Below, piece after piece: positions 38,481-48,199 of a stretch of DNA of 64,000 bases. The notes under the pieces are model-generated. The model worked only from the letters and a program-made list of their open reading frames with translations. It was not told the DNA's origin and made no database searches. A program made the translations under genes and the position numbers. The first letter of the stretch is position 1; the number at the start of each line of letters is the position of its first letter. The DNA comes from Liopterus haemorrhoidalis (Eukaryota; Arthropoda; Insecta; Coleoptera; Dytiscidae): positions 38,159,626 to 38,223,625 of the forward strand of contig OZ020617.1 in assembly GCA_963971575.1 (NCBI GenBank), written 5' to 3'.

Positions 38481-41400
38481 ATGCCACGCAAGATTATTAA
38501 ACGAACACCCGCAAAGCAAGTTGACGTAGTACATCCAGACGACATTGGGATAACTTCTACAAACTTGGCTGCGACGAGTGCTGTTGGTAATCCTGCTGAT
38601 GGTATTGGTGCTGTAACTGGTGATGGAGTTGCTATAGCTGTCCCAGGCACGTCAGGCGAAATGGATGCAGCGGGAATTGTGTATCTGCCACAGGGAGTCG
38701 ACCACACAGGTAGTATGCTAACCGCTAACTCTTCCAGGGTCAGTCTTAACAGTAACTCACAAGTGTCACTCGTCAGTCAGAAGAGCGACATGAGAAACCG
38801 GAAGGAATTGGAGATTAAATTGGCATACGCCAAGCGAAGACAACAACTGCATGAAGAAATTTTAATGTTAGAAGAAAAAATTGAACTAACGAAATTAGAC
38901 GAAGATTTCAACATGGAGCCTCATGACGACATATACCTTAAAAATAACGAAGTAAGAAATTTAAATATTGATAAACATGATAATATAAATAATGATTTGT
39001 CTAAATTTATTACGCGACAATCTATGCCGAAAGAACTTCCTTCATTTGACGGAAACCCTCTAGACTGGATACATTTTATTGCTCAGTATAATTATACAAC
39101 CACCATTTGTGGTTATACTGATCATGAAAATCAAATAAGATTGCAAAAATGTTTAAAGGGCAAAGCTCTAGATGTAACTAAAAATTTATTAATCCTTCCA
39201 CAAAACGTTCCTGATGTTATAAAAATTTTAGAAAAAAGATTTGGTAATAAGGATCATATTATAACATTATTGTATAATAAAGTTAGAGATATGAACCAAG
39301 TGAAAGAAGAGAAACTAGAGACTCTTCTGGACTTTTTTGATAATTTAAATAATTTAGTTACATCTATAAAATCTTTAGACGCTCCAGACTACCTGAAAAA
39401 TCCTCTCTTATTACAAGAGTTGTTAGACAAACTGCCTGTCAGCTATAAAATGGCATTCAAGGAACATTTACAAAATGTTAATCATAACTGCAAATTGACT
39501 GCATTTCATGCATGGCTAAAAACTAAAGCAGATTTCGCTTGCGAGTTAATCACACCGAAATTCTGCGAGAAAAAGGGAACCAAAAATTATACCCTTTCGA
39601 CAACTACAGACAAACTGTCAAAAGTATGTCTTTACTGTCATAAGTCTCACTATATTATATATTGTGACTTGTTTAAAAAATTAGATGTTGATGCACGATG
39701 GAAATTTATTACCAATCAACATCTATGTTTCTCATGTTTATCAGGAAAACATGGAATAAAATCGTGCAAATATTCCAAAATTTGTCAAATTGACAAATGT
39801 GACAAACTTCATAACAGACTGTTGCATAAAAATGAAGCTAAAGTAGATGATTCTACATCAGATAAAAATTGTCATGTTTCTGATGTAAAAAATCAGGTTC
39901 TTTTGAAAATATTGCCTGTTGTACTGAAAGGTCCACGTAAAGAAATTCAAACTTATGCCTTATTAGACGACGCTTCGACCATAAGCATAATTGACAATTA
40001 TTTGGCAGAAGATTTGGGTTTAGACGGACCAACAGTACCATTATGTATGCAATGGACGACTGACGACATAAAAGAACAAGACGATTCAAAATCTGTAAGT
40101 ATGACAATCAAGGGTATTGACAAAAATAGTAGGACATTTACTCTAAGACATGTACGTACTCTGAAAGGGTTACAGTTACCAAGTCAGACTATTAACGAAG
40201 ACAAAATAAAGATGTTTGGTAATATTCCTTCTGACGTACCGTGGAAAAATGTAAAATTGACTAATGCCAAACCAATGATATTGATTGGACAAGATAACTG
40301 GCCTTTATTGACGACAAGAAAGACTATTCATGGACCGTGGACTGGACCAGCGTTCAGTAAAACTCTTCTGGGTTGGGTTGTTCACGGAAATCTCTGCTGT
40401 CAAGATAAATTAAAGACTGCCAATCCTGTATATTTTATAAATAACAAAGAAATAGAAGACTCAGATAATCTACAACATCTTGTTAAACAACAGTGGCAAC
40501 TAGACACGTATGGAACAAATTTTAATGTAGACTTAATTTCTAAAGACGACTTCCGAGCCCAAGAAATTATGTGTGACACTATTGAAGGAAAATGCAATAA
40601 ATTCGAAGATGGGTTATTGTGGAAAGATGGTACGTTTTTACCAGATAGCAAAGAAACTGCCTTTAGAAGACTGATTTTAACAGAAAAGAAGATGGACGTC
40701 AATAAAGAATTTGCTGAAATTTATTGCAGAAAATTTCAAGAATATGTAAACAAAGAATACATCAAGAACATTTTAATACAGGGAAGAATATTGCTTCAAA
40801 ATATTTGGGAAAGTGGTATCGGTTGGGATGATATTATCACAGAAAGACAAATGGAAAAATGGACCCAATTTTTAGAAGATGTATCGAAAATCTCTAAAAT
40901 AGAGTTTCCAAGACTTTATACCACTTTAAATTTGAATGAAAGTAGAAATGAAATACATATTTTTTGTGACGCCTCAGAAGATGCTTATGCAACAGTATCA
41001 TATCTCCGTTCCACATTTAAAAATGATGTACAAGTGGCCTTACTTATGAGTAAAGCACGAGTTGCACCGTTAAAACCCATGTTAATTCCTCGTTTGGAAC
41101 TTCAAGCTGCTGTACTTGGAGCACGACTAGGAAACACCCTGAAGAACGAACTGCACATTATGACACAAAATATTGTGTATTGGACTGACTCCAAAACAGT
41201 TCTTCATTGGTTAAAATCAAACTCGCGACGTTATAAAATGTTTGTTGCAAACAGAGTCGGTGAAATACAAGAATTATCAAATATATCGAACTGGCATTAT
41301 GTACCATCAAAGGAAAATATAGCAGACGAAGCAACTAAAAGAACTTTGACAAATCGATGGTTAGAAGGTCCAAATTTTTTGAAAAATAAAATAATTTGTA

Positions 41401-42965
41401 ACTTTGATGTAGGTGCAGAAAACGAAATAAATGACGACGTAGAGTTAAAAGCCGAATTTGTAGCAGTAATTTATGAAAATGAAATATTGGATAATTTAGA
41501 TTTCACTAGGTTTTCAAAATGGTTTAGACTTTTAAGATGTTGTGCATGGATTTTAAGGTTCTTAAAAAAATGCAGAAGAAAATATAAAAATAATTTAACA
41601 TACGAACTTCAAGCTACTGAAATTGAAGAGGCTGAAAAGATTTTGTTGAGAAAATGTCAAAAAGAGAATTTTGGAAAAGAAATTCGCATATTAAAGAAGA
41701 AACTGGAATTGACTAGAGACTGTCATTTATATAAAATATCATGTTTTATAGACAATGAAGGGATTTTAAGAATGAAAGGAAGATTAAACCAATCTGAATT
41801 AGAAGATGATACAAAAAATCCAATAATTCTTCATTCTAAAAATATGATGACCAAATTAATTATTAAACATTACCACGAAAAATTTAATCATCAAGGTCAA
41901 GAGACAATAATAAGTAAGTTATTAGAAAAGTACTGGATTATAAAATTGAGATCAGCTGTAAAGTATACAGCTAGAATATGCCAATATTGTAGAAATGTGA
42001 AGACTCGTCCGACAGTTCCCATAATGGGACAGTTACCTGTTAGCAGAATCAAACCGACGGAAAGAGCATTTATAAAAACTGGTATAGATTACTTCGGGCC
42101 ACTAATGATTTTAAATAAACGTAGCCATGAAAAAAGATATGGAGTTATTTTTGTGTGTATGGTAACAAGAGCAATTCATATAGAAATTGCGCAAGACTTG
42201 ACCACCAACAGTTTTTTACATGTTCTACGTCAATTTGGATGTAGAAGAGGGTTTCCTGCCGAAATATATTCGGATAATGGTACGAATTTTGTAGGAGCTG
42301 AAAAAGAAATTAAAAAATGTTTGGATGAATTAAATCAGCATGACATTACAAAATTTTGTTCCATGAACAACATTAAATGGTATTTTAATCCCCCAACAGC
42401 ATGCCACATGGGAGGAGCTTGGGAGAGATTAATTGGTATAGTGAAGAAAAATCTCTATGTGATTCTTAAAGAAAAATATCCCAAAGAATATGTTCTAAGA
42501 ACTATTCTTTGCGAAATTGAGAACATTGTCAATAGCAGACCACTGACACATGTCAGTTTAGATTGTCAGGATGACGAACCATTGACACCTAACCATTTTC
42601 TAATTGGAAAAAAATTCATAGCTCAATCTTGGGTAACCCCTAATGATTCAACACTGTCCATGTCAAGTTGGAAACAGGTGCAAAATATCTCAGATATATT
42701 CTGGAAGAGATTTGTGAAAGAATATTTACCGACTCTAAATATTAGGAAAAAATGGCATTTGAATAAACCGGAACTGCAGTTAGGAGATATTGTTTTAATT
42801 GTAGACGAAAACAGTCCGAGAAATTGCTGGAAAAAAGGAATAATACATGAAGTTTTTCCAGGCAAAGATAATATTGTCCGGGTGGCCACTGTTAGGACTG
42901 ACTCTGGTTTGTTTAGACGACCTGTGGCCAAATTATGTAAACTTACTTGTCAACATAATTCTTAA
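38481..42965 (+). CDS. BEL/Pao polyprotein (Gag-PR-RNaseH-IN), RT core deleted
   Basis: A single ORF of about 1494 residues from the ATG at 38481 (MPRKIIKRTP). BEL polyproteins are normally about 1700-1900. Order, numbered from that start: a coiled, charged region (about 95-150); Gag capsid-like region PKELPSFDGNPLDW (about 185-320); zinc knuckles CLYCHKSHYIIYC and CFSCLSGKHGIKSC (about 380-430); aspartic protease with LLDDASTISIID (about 490); the pre-RT DGLLWKDGTFLPD (about 710). The frame then runs from YVNKEYIKN directly into ILIQGRILLQNIWESGIGWDD (about 760-790), which in relatives lies after the RT. No YVDD box or palm is present. RNase H IFCDASEDAYA, integrase H-H-C-C finger, D (GIDYFGP), D (SDNGTNF), E (GGAWERL), and the BEL C-terminal domain follow intact. 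Confidence 0.92.
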   Translation: MPRKIIKRTPAKQVDVVHPDDIGITSTNLAATSAVGNPADGIGAVTGDGVAIAVPGTSGEMDAAGIVYLPQGVDHTGSMLTANSSRVSLNSNSQVSLVSQKSDMRNRKELEIKLAYAKRRQQLHEEILMLEEKIELTKLDEDFNMEPHDDIYLKNNEVRNLNIDKHDNINNDLSKFITRQSMPKELPSFDGNPLDWIHFIAQYNYTTTICGYTDHENQIRLQKCLKGKALDVTKNLLILPQNVPDVIKILEKRFGNKDHIITLLYNKVRDMNQVKEEKLETLLDFFDNLNNLVTSIKSLDAPDYLKNPLLLQELLDKLPVSYKMAFKEHLQNVNHNCKLTAFHAWLKTKADFACELITPKFCEKKGTKNYTLSTTTDKLSKVCLYCHKSHYIIYCDLFKKLDVDARWKFITNQHLCFSCLSGKHGIKSCKYSKICQIDKCDKLHNRLLHKNEAKVDDSTSDKNCHVSDVKNQVLLKILPVVLKGPRKEIQTYALLDDASTISIIDNYLAEDLGLDGPTVPLCMQWTTDDIKEQDDSKSVSMTIKGIDKNSRTFTLRHVRTLKGLQLPSQTINEDKIKMFGNIPSDVPWKNVKLTNAKPMILIGQDNWPLLTTRKTIHGPWTGPAFSKTLLGWVVHGNLCCQDKLKTANPVYFINNKEIEDSDNLQHLVKQQWQLDTYGTNFNVDLISKDDFRAQEIMCDTIEGKCNKFEDGLLWKDGTFLPDSKETAFRRLILTEKKMDVNKEFAEIYCRKFQEYVNKEYIKNILIQGRILLQNIWESGIGWDDIITERQMEKWTQFLEDVSKISKIEFPRLYTTLNLNESRNEIHIFCDASEDAYATVSYLRSTFKNDVQVALLMSKARVAPLKPMLIPRLELQAAVLGARLGNTLKNELHIMTQNIVYWTDSKTVLHWLKSNSRRYKMFVANRVGEIQELSNISNWHYVPSKENIADEATKRTLTNRWLEGPNFLKNKIICNFDVGAENEINDDVELKAEFVAVIYENEILDNLDFTRFSKWFRLLRCCAWILRFLKKCRRKYKNNLTYELQATEIEEAEKILLRKCQKENFGKEIRILKKKLELTRDCHLYKISCFIDNEGILRMKGRLNQSELEDDTKNPIILHSKNMMTKLIIKHYHEKFNHQGQETIISKLLEKYWIIKLRSAVKYTARICQYCRNVKTRPTVPIMGQLPVSRIKPTERAFIKTGIDYFGPLMILNKRSHEKRYGVIFVCMVTRAIHIEIAQDLTTNSFLHVLRQFGCRRGFPAEIYSDNGTNFVGAEKEIKKCLDELNQHDITKFCSMNNIKWYFNPPTACHMGGAWERLIGIVKKNLYVILKEKYPKEYVLRTILCEIENIVNSRPLTHVSLDCQDDEPLTPNHFLIGKKFIAQSWVTPNDSTLSMSSWKQVQNISDIFWKRFVKEYLPTLNIRKKWHLNKPELQLGDIVLIVDENSPRNCWKKGIIHEVFPGKDNIVRVATVRTDSGLFRRPVAKLCKLTCQHNS

Positions 42966-43091
42966 AAGTATGCTGACCTATGTTTAATTTATGAACTTTG
43001 TATTTATATATTTTTTGTTAAGTGAATTTTTTAATTGTATAGTTGAATTTATTAATTTTTGTTTTAAGTAATGTAATTACTGGGAGGAGAA

Positions 43092-43389
43092 TGTTCCAAA
43101 TTTTATTAGTAGGCTGATATATTTAAAAATAATAATTACAAAACGTAGTAGCCTTTTGTTGTTGAAAAATAATAATGATTGATTGGTAACAAAAGAAAGC
43201 CATGACATGGAAAAATGTAATTTTGAAGAATAAATATATGGACGAAATATAGAATATTATTTAAGAAAAAAGAATATATTATTTTAATACGTGGCGAAAT
43301 ATATGTACATTTACCATCCTATCTTAAAAATCCGACCTTCGAACTCGGATACTAACAATATATTTCATAAAGGTAAGACCATTTTAACA
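43092..43389 (+). repeat. 3' LTR (298 bp)
   Basis: Begins TGTTCC directly after a purine-rich tract and ends TTAACA; followed by TATGGATC. Confidence 0.9.
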
Positions 43390-43570
43390 TATGGATCTAC
43401 CTGAGATTGACAAATTACCACTCAGCACTAAATTTGTCATTACTCTGGTGTTATTTATTCCTATCTCATCGGCTTCACTATTTAATTCTTCCATCATCTG
43501 GTCCATTTCTTCTTAGTCGTCAGTAATTAAAAGTATATCGTCGGCGAAATGTAAGTGATTTAGCCGTTCA
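43390..43570 (-). pseudogene. RTE-like LINE RT fragment, upstream half
   Basis: Minus strand: HLHFADDILLITDD, stop, EEMDQMMEELNSEADEIGI, then a diverged NNTRVMTNLVLSG. This is the RTE catalytic FADD box and following helix. It is continued at 37970-38028 on the other side of the BEL element. Confidence 0.65.
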
Positions 43571-43608
43571 TTTAAACATATCTTCCTCCATTGTGTAATG
43601 ACTACAAC

Positions 43609-43758
43609 ACAATCATTACAGTACCACACCTTATTACAGAATGCACCAAATATGACACTATAACACAGACGCACCACATAACCGACACCCTACAAGAAGC
43701 ACTAAACTACAATAACAAAACAATCCTACATAAATTTCTAACTGATACAAAACTATAG
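43609..43758 (+). pseudogene. LINE ORF2 C-terminal scrap
   Basis: Plus strand reads TVPHLITECTKYDTITQTHH, then DTLQEAL and ILHKFLTDTKL, the HxxxxC-type C-terminal tail of several LINE clades (typical form VxHILxECPKY...ILxFLKDxxL). No RT attached. Confidence 0.45.
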
Positions 43759-45068
43759 AGACAAATATAGACTAACACAAATATAATACCGAATACTAAT
43801 AACCCAAGATGTTGGTGAACCTTAAATTACATAAATTAAAGATAAAAATCATACCTTAGTAATGGCTTAAGTTGGATAGATGAAAGCACTATCGGATTTT
43901 ATGATTTAACATGTACTAATAGTTTCTTGTGATTTATTATTTACCTATAAAATCCTGAAATGTTTGAAAACCCATATTGTTTTTTTCTTTGAGCATTTTT
44001 TTTCGTGTCATGTTATATAGGTTACAGATATAAGTTACGTAGAATAAATATTATTTGTTATAGAAAAATACGTTTATTAAATTTATCCTTTCATCCTGTA
44101 TCCACTTTTATCTTGTTTCATTTCTTGCGATATTGAGTTCTCGGATATCTTAATTCTTGCGTCTTCTCCATTTACCTAAACACACGATTGATTTTCTGTC
44201 TTATTTTACTCTTTTTGTTATATCTCTATATCCTTCCATAAAGAATAAAAAATATCCTTTGGATGTTAAAACCTTTGCTGTCAAACTATGTATTCCACAG
44301 TTGTAATTCGAAATCTTTGATTAGGCGGTATTGAACGCGGAAAGGGAGACAGGATGTGCTTCGAATAAACATGCACTTCTTTTATGTTCGACAGAAGATA
44401 TTGGATTATGTCGGATGTATTTGAATTATTAGTTTTACTTCAACTATTCTTCGTTGGCATCTTTTTCTTTTTACACATTATTTAATTATTTTATATCGGG
44501 AAATTTTATTATTTGTTGAAGCGTTGATTTAATTATTGTTTTAATATTTTAATTTTAATATTTTTAATTGTTTAATTAAAGTTTATATTAGTTATTGTTA
44601 GTTTTATTAATCCTATAACGCCGAACGCGACAATTCCATAACGATAGGTTATTAACGTATATGATATAGAAAATTGGAAATTTATAGAGCTGCTATCAAT
44701 ACTTACGAAATCGTCAGGCTTTATATCATAAATGCCGACTGGTAATCGGACTTTTTAGCTGCAAGTACCTTACTAGCTCCAACTTTTTTAGGATTTTGTA
44801 AGTACAACCAAATAAACCAAACGACACACATGTGTCAATGTGAAAATATTGTTCGTGAAAAATATTAAAATTTCTGTTCCGGTACCTTCGAAAAATCATG
44901 TTTAAATAATTTGCTATTTTGATTTGAAAACCACAACTTCTTTCTACCACTGTCATTTGAAAACAGATTTGTATAAAGAATTTAAAAAGAAAGCGTTTGT
45001 AGGTTTGACCAAAAAATCCTTATAACTGTGTCTATCTGCCTGTACAAATTGTGACCAAACAGCTGGAC
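43759..45068. other. No gene seen
   Basis: AT-rich, no coherent ORF or repeat. Confidence 0.4.
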
Positions 45069-45071
45069 TTA

Positions 45072-45543
45072 AGTGGGAAACAGAATGCAACGAGTTTGAC
45101 GGCGCGTTGACGCCGTTCGTACGGCGCTATCTGTCAGGAGAAAGTTAAACCCAATCTGTCGTACGCAAGTGCACAGAATGGACAACGTTCTACGCCGTTC
45201 GACCGCCGTTGATACTGAATGTTCGTCAACTTCCAACTTTTGACGCCGTTGAACGTTGACGCAGAACACCTAACCTCAGTTTTTACTGAATGGTAAAGTG
45301 TTTGTATGTATAAATAACTTGCATACAACATAAATAACATCACACACAAGTCTTCATCATCCATTATACTTTTAATAAAAGAAAGCGCACGTATAAACAC
45401 AGATATAGGTTGTCAAGTGACACTTGACGGCGTTAAAAATTATTGCATTGTGTGCAGGCGAAAATTCTCAACGGCGCTACGCAACGCTGTCGCAAATGAC
45501 GCCGCGTTGACGCCGTAGCGCGCTATGTATTCTGTTCCAGGCT
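45072..45543. mobile_element. Harbinger-like MITE
   Basis: The ends AGTGGGAAACAGAATGCA and, on the other strand, AGCCTGGAACAGAATACA match at 13 of 18 positions and are flanked by TTA on both sides (45069-45071, 45544-45546). TTA/TAA 3-bp duplications are characteristic of PIF/Harbinger. The interior is rich in GACGCCGTTGAACG-like words in both orientations, unlike the AT-rich surroundings. No transposase. Confidence 0.65.
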
Positions 45544-45546
45544 TTA

Positions 45547-47559
45547 GGAAGTTGATATTTGGCATGCGTTGCGCCCCGCGCAATATTTTGAATAGTTATG
45601 GTTAGGGAGTTTTGTTTGTCCCCAACAGTAGAACTGGCAGTTCGCCGAACGCGACGGAACGGAAGGAGCAGAGTCGAACATATACAGCCGCATGTGCAGG
45701 GCCGGCGCTAGGATTTGCGAGGCCATGTGCGAGAAGAGCCGTGGGGCCTGCTGTTCAGATCCCAGTGAGGAGCAAAAAAAGGTCCTCATCTCCATGCGCG
45801 GGGCCGGGTTCTGGGAACGCGCATGTGTAACATGTATTTTGGAAGAATCTTGAATATATTTATGCAAGCTGAATTATCAATTGCAATGTAATATTTCTGT
45901 CTAAAGGCTGTAATTGAGAGAGAGAATTTCTTATATGTTGTGGACTTAACTATGATAAGTATTGTATATATTTAAGTTGTCAAAATTTACTGTATTTGAA
46001 TATATTTAAGTTAGGTTATGTTACACATAACCACATGTGTGCTACATATAAGCACTTGTGTAATTTGGGTTATAATTTGCTAACTACTCGTTTAGGGCAT
46101 AATTTTCTGTTTGTTGATATATTAAATTCACAGTTTTTTTGTGTAAATATACATATACGAGTTAATCTTTGTGAAATATACATGTGTTATAAGGCAGTTG
46201 TCAAAGTTATATTTTCTTTATGCTATTGGCTGTTGTTGTGTGTATTGTAGGCTGCTTTTCCATGCGAAGGAACTCCATACATTTTGTAAGACACACGAGA
46301 CAGTGGAAATAAAGCTTGCTTTATACTCTGGCTGTTCAGCTGCAAGTAGTGCTTGTGCACAGGCTTTATATGGTGGAGGTTGCTAGTTCATGCTTTAAGT
46401 CTATGACTGACAATTTGGTGAGTCTTGTCTCAAGTTATTATTGGCCGGATCAATGTACGCAAGTTGACCTGACGTATGGATTACGATTGTAGATGTTGTT
46501 AGTTATGGGTTCAGTTTTTGATTCCTATCCGAACTACATCTCATGAGTGCATATATACCTTAATGTGTTAAACCAGGCTAACAGTCCCACTCTGTCTAAA
46601 GTCCCGTTATCAGAACCGATTTCGGGTGAAGCTAGCATATCCTTACCATTCCCGACGTTAGAATTTTATAAACCCATACAAATTATATTATTAATGGTTT
46701 CTGACGCCTATAAAGTCAGATGGTCCTTCGTACGCCAATGAAACCTTTTTATTTACGCCTCTGTGCGCCGCCTTTTAGAAACTGCGGGCCCTACAGCATG
46801 CTTGTATAACATTTTGACTCACATATAGAAAATTATTAAGAGTTTAAAAAACACGTTAGTGGAAACATATAAACAAATATGTATAAAACGAAGAAATAAA
46901 TATTGTTTTAAAATTTTAAGTATGGTATATATAAAACCTTTTAATATGTGGATAAACCAAGAATTTGAAAAACCTTTCTGTATATTGTTATACAACCTGA
47001 GGCAACCTTCTCTTTCCGAGCGACTTGGTCACTACGAAAAGAACGCCAAGTGCCATATTTTCAGTCCGCTCTCTACGAATCGCCGAGCAACGCACGCAGA
47101 ACCTTCACGATCGCGAAAAAGTGTGACTACCGTCGTATCAATTGCCTAGTCGAAAAACTCGAACACGACACATCTCTCTTCGTCGGCCATATGGAGTCGC
47201 AAAATTGGACCAGAAAGGTAGATCACAGATAAAAGAACAAAATACTGCAATTTATAAAAATTTGTTTTTTACTTTTTTTAAGTTTTGTACTTGGGTGTCC
47301 GGCCACATATTCGTCCAATTGAAAATGTATTGAACAAAAAAGATTTGTTTTTATATTATAAGAAATCTTTGTAATATATATTTTTCTGTTAAATCAATAA
47401 TAAGGGAGACGTTTTTGATTTTTTTTTTTTCATGTATTGAGTAAACAGTTTTAACCTCGGAGCACCCCCTTAGAATGAAAATGCCATTTTGCTCTAGCAT
47501 CGTACCAAATAAGAGACAAACAGCCAAACAGACATTTTTTTTATTGTCTTATACCAAGC
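45547..47559. other. Mostly unassigned; no gene supported
   Basis: Several overlapping short ORFs in GC-richer patches (45600-45830, 46980-47230) have no recognisable domain. CAGGGCCGGCGCTAGGATTT at about 45697 resembles a hAT-type end but its partner is not convincing. Confidence 0.35.
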
Positions 47560-47800
47560 TGGGAATATTTGAAATTAATTATTTGCAAAATATACCATTT
47601 GCAAAAGGTACTCACTGGTATTTGCAATATTTCCCAAATATTTCAAATATTTCTCTATCATTTCAAGTTTCCCTATTTCCCTAGTACATATTTTATTAAA
47701 TATTTCCTAGTATTTCAAACAAATCTTTATTTGAAATATTTTCCTAGTATTTTAAATATTTTTATTCAAGTATTTCAAATACAATTTAAAAATATTTGAT
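47560..47800. repeat. Cluster of TATTTGAAATA-like words
   Basis: Many partial palindromes of the type AATATTTGAAAT, ATTTCAAATATTT and CCTAGTATTTYAAA alternate over 240 bp. Such clusters occur as subterminal repeats of some hAT elements, but no transposon ends were defined. Confidence 0.45.
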
Positions 47801-47814
47801 ATAACCCGCCAAAA

Positions 47815-48120
47815 ATCAATCCCATAGTGTTGATCTAAAAATCAGAAAAAAATTTTCAACCATGATCATTGATGGGAACCGAAATTGCTCAACGAGAATT
47901 TTTGATCAGATTAGTTTTTCGAAAAATATTTTTTTGTTGTTGAAATAGATTATTATGGTAATTTCTGCCAAAAATGTGCTAAAAACTTTTGTTGCACATT
48001 TTATAATCCAGGATGGGGGTTAATCTATAAATCTTATCTAATGCACATTAATGAGAATTGGAATAGTACAAAGAGAATTTTTGATTTCATTATTTTTATT
48101 AAATATTTTTTCGAAATTGT
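47815..48120 (+). repeat. Dispersed repeat, copy D, two modules
   Basis: First module 47815-47935 (AATCAGAAAAAAATTTTC, ATTGATGGGAACCGAAAT, GCTCAACGAGAA, TTTTGATCAGATTAG). Second about 190 bp later at 48005-48120 (GATGGGGGTTAATC, AATGCACATTAATGAGAA, GAATAGTACAAAGAGAAT, TTTTGATT). The period shows the family is built of repeating units. Confidence 0.65.
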
Positions 48121-48133
48121 TATCGAAATTTTT

Positions 48134-48191
48134 GTTTTGCAACACCAGCACCGATGTTTTGCAATAGCAGAACGGTGTTGCAAAACATCGG
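48134..48191. repeat. Nested perfect inverted repeats (hairpin)
   Basis: CCGATGTTTTGCAA (48151-48164) pairs perfectly with TTGCAAAACATCGG (48178-48191), loop 13 nt. GTTTTGCAACACC (48134-48146) also pairs perfectly with GGTGTTGCAAAAC (48174-48186). Two alternative stems share the right arm. Confidence 0.85.
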
Positions 48192-48199
48192 CATTGCTA

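Larger units (their letters stand above)
38029..43389 (+). mobile_element. BEL/Pao LTR retrotransposon lacking RT
   Basis: A 5.36-kb element with 298-bp LTRs (38029-38326, 43092-43389) that begin TGTTCC, end TTAACA and differ by one base as far as I can see. One ORF fills the interior. A purine-rich tract GGGAGGAGAA precedes the 3' LTR. The target duplication is imperfect (AATG on the left, TATG on the right). It is inserted in an RTE LINE fragment in the opposite orientation. The LTR identity implies a recent insertion, yet the reverse-transcriptase core is missing. Confidence 0.9.

Noticed and set aside
45697..46793. Possible hAT element: CAGGGCCGGCGCTAGG on the left and TAGGGCCCGCAG (minus strand) on the right
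   Set aside because: The ends match weakly beyond six bases, the flanking 8-mers do not match convincingly, and there is no hAT protein inside.
45544..47333. Cluster of overlapping ORFs of 60-107 codons on both strands
   Set aside because: No conserved motif, heavy overlap between frames and opposite strands; typical of locally GC-richer chance ORFs.
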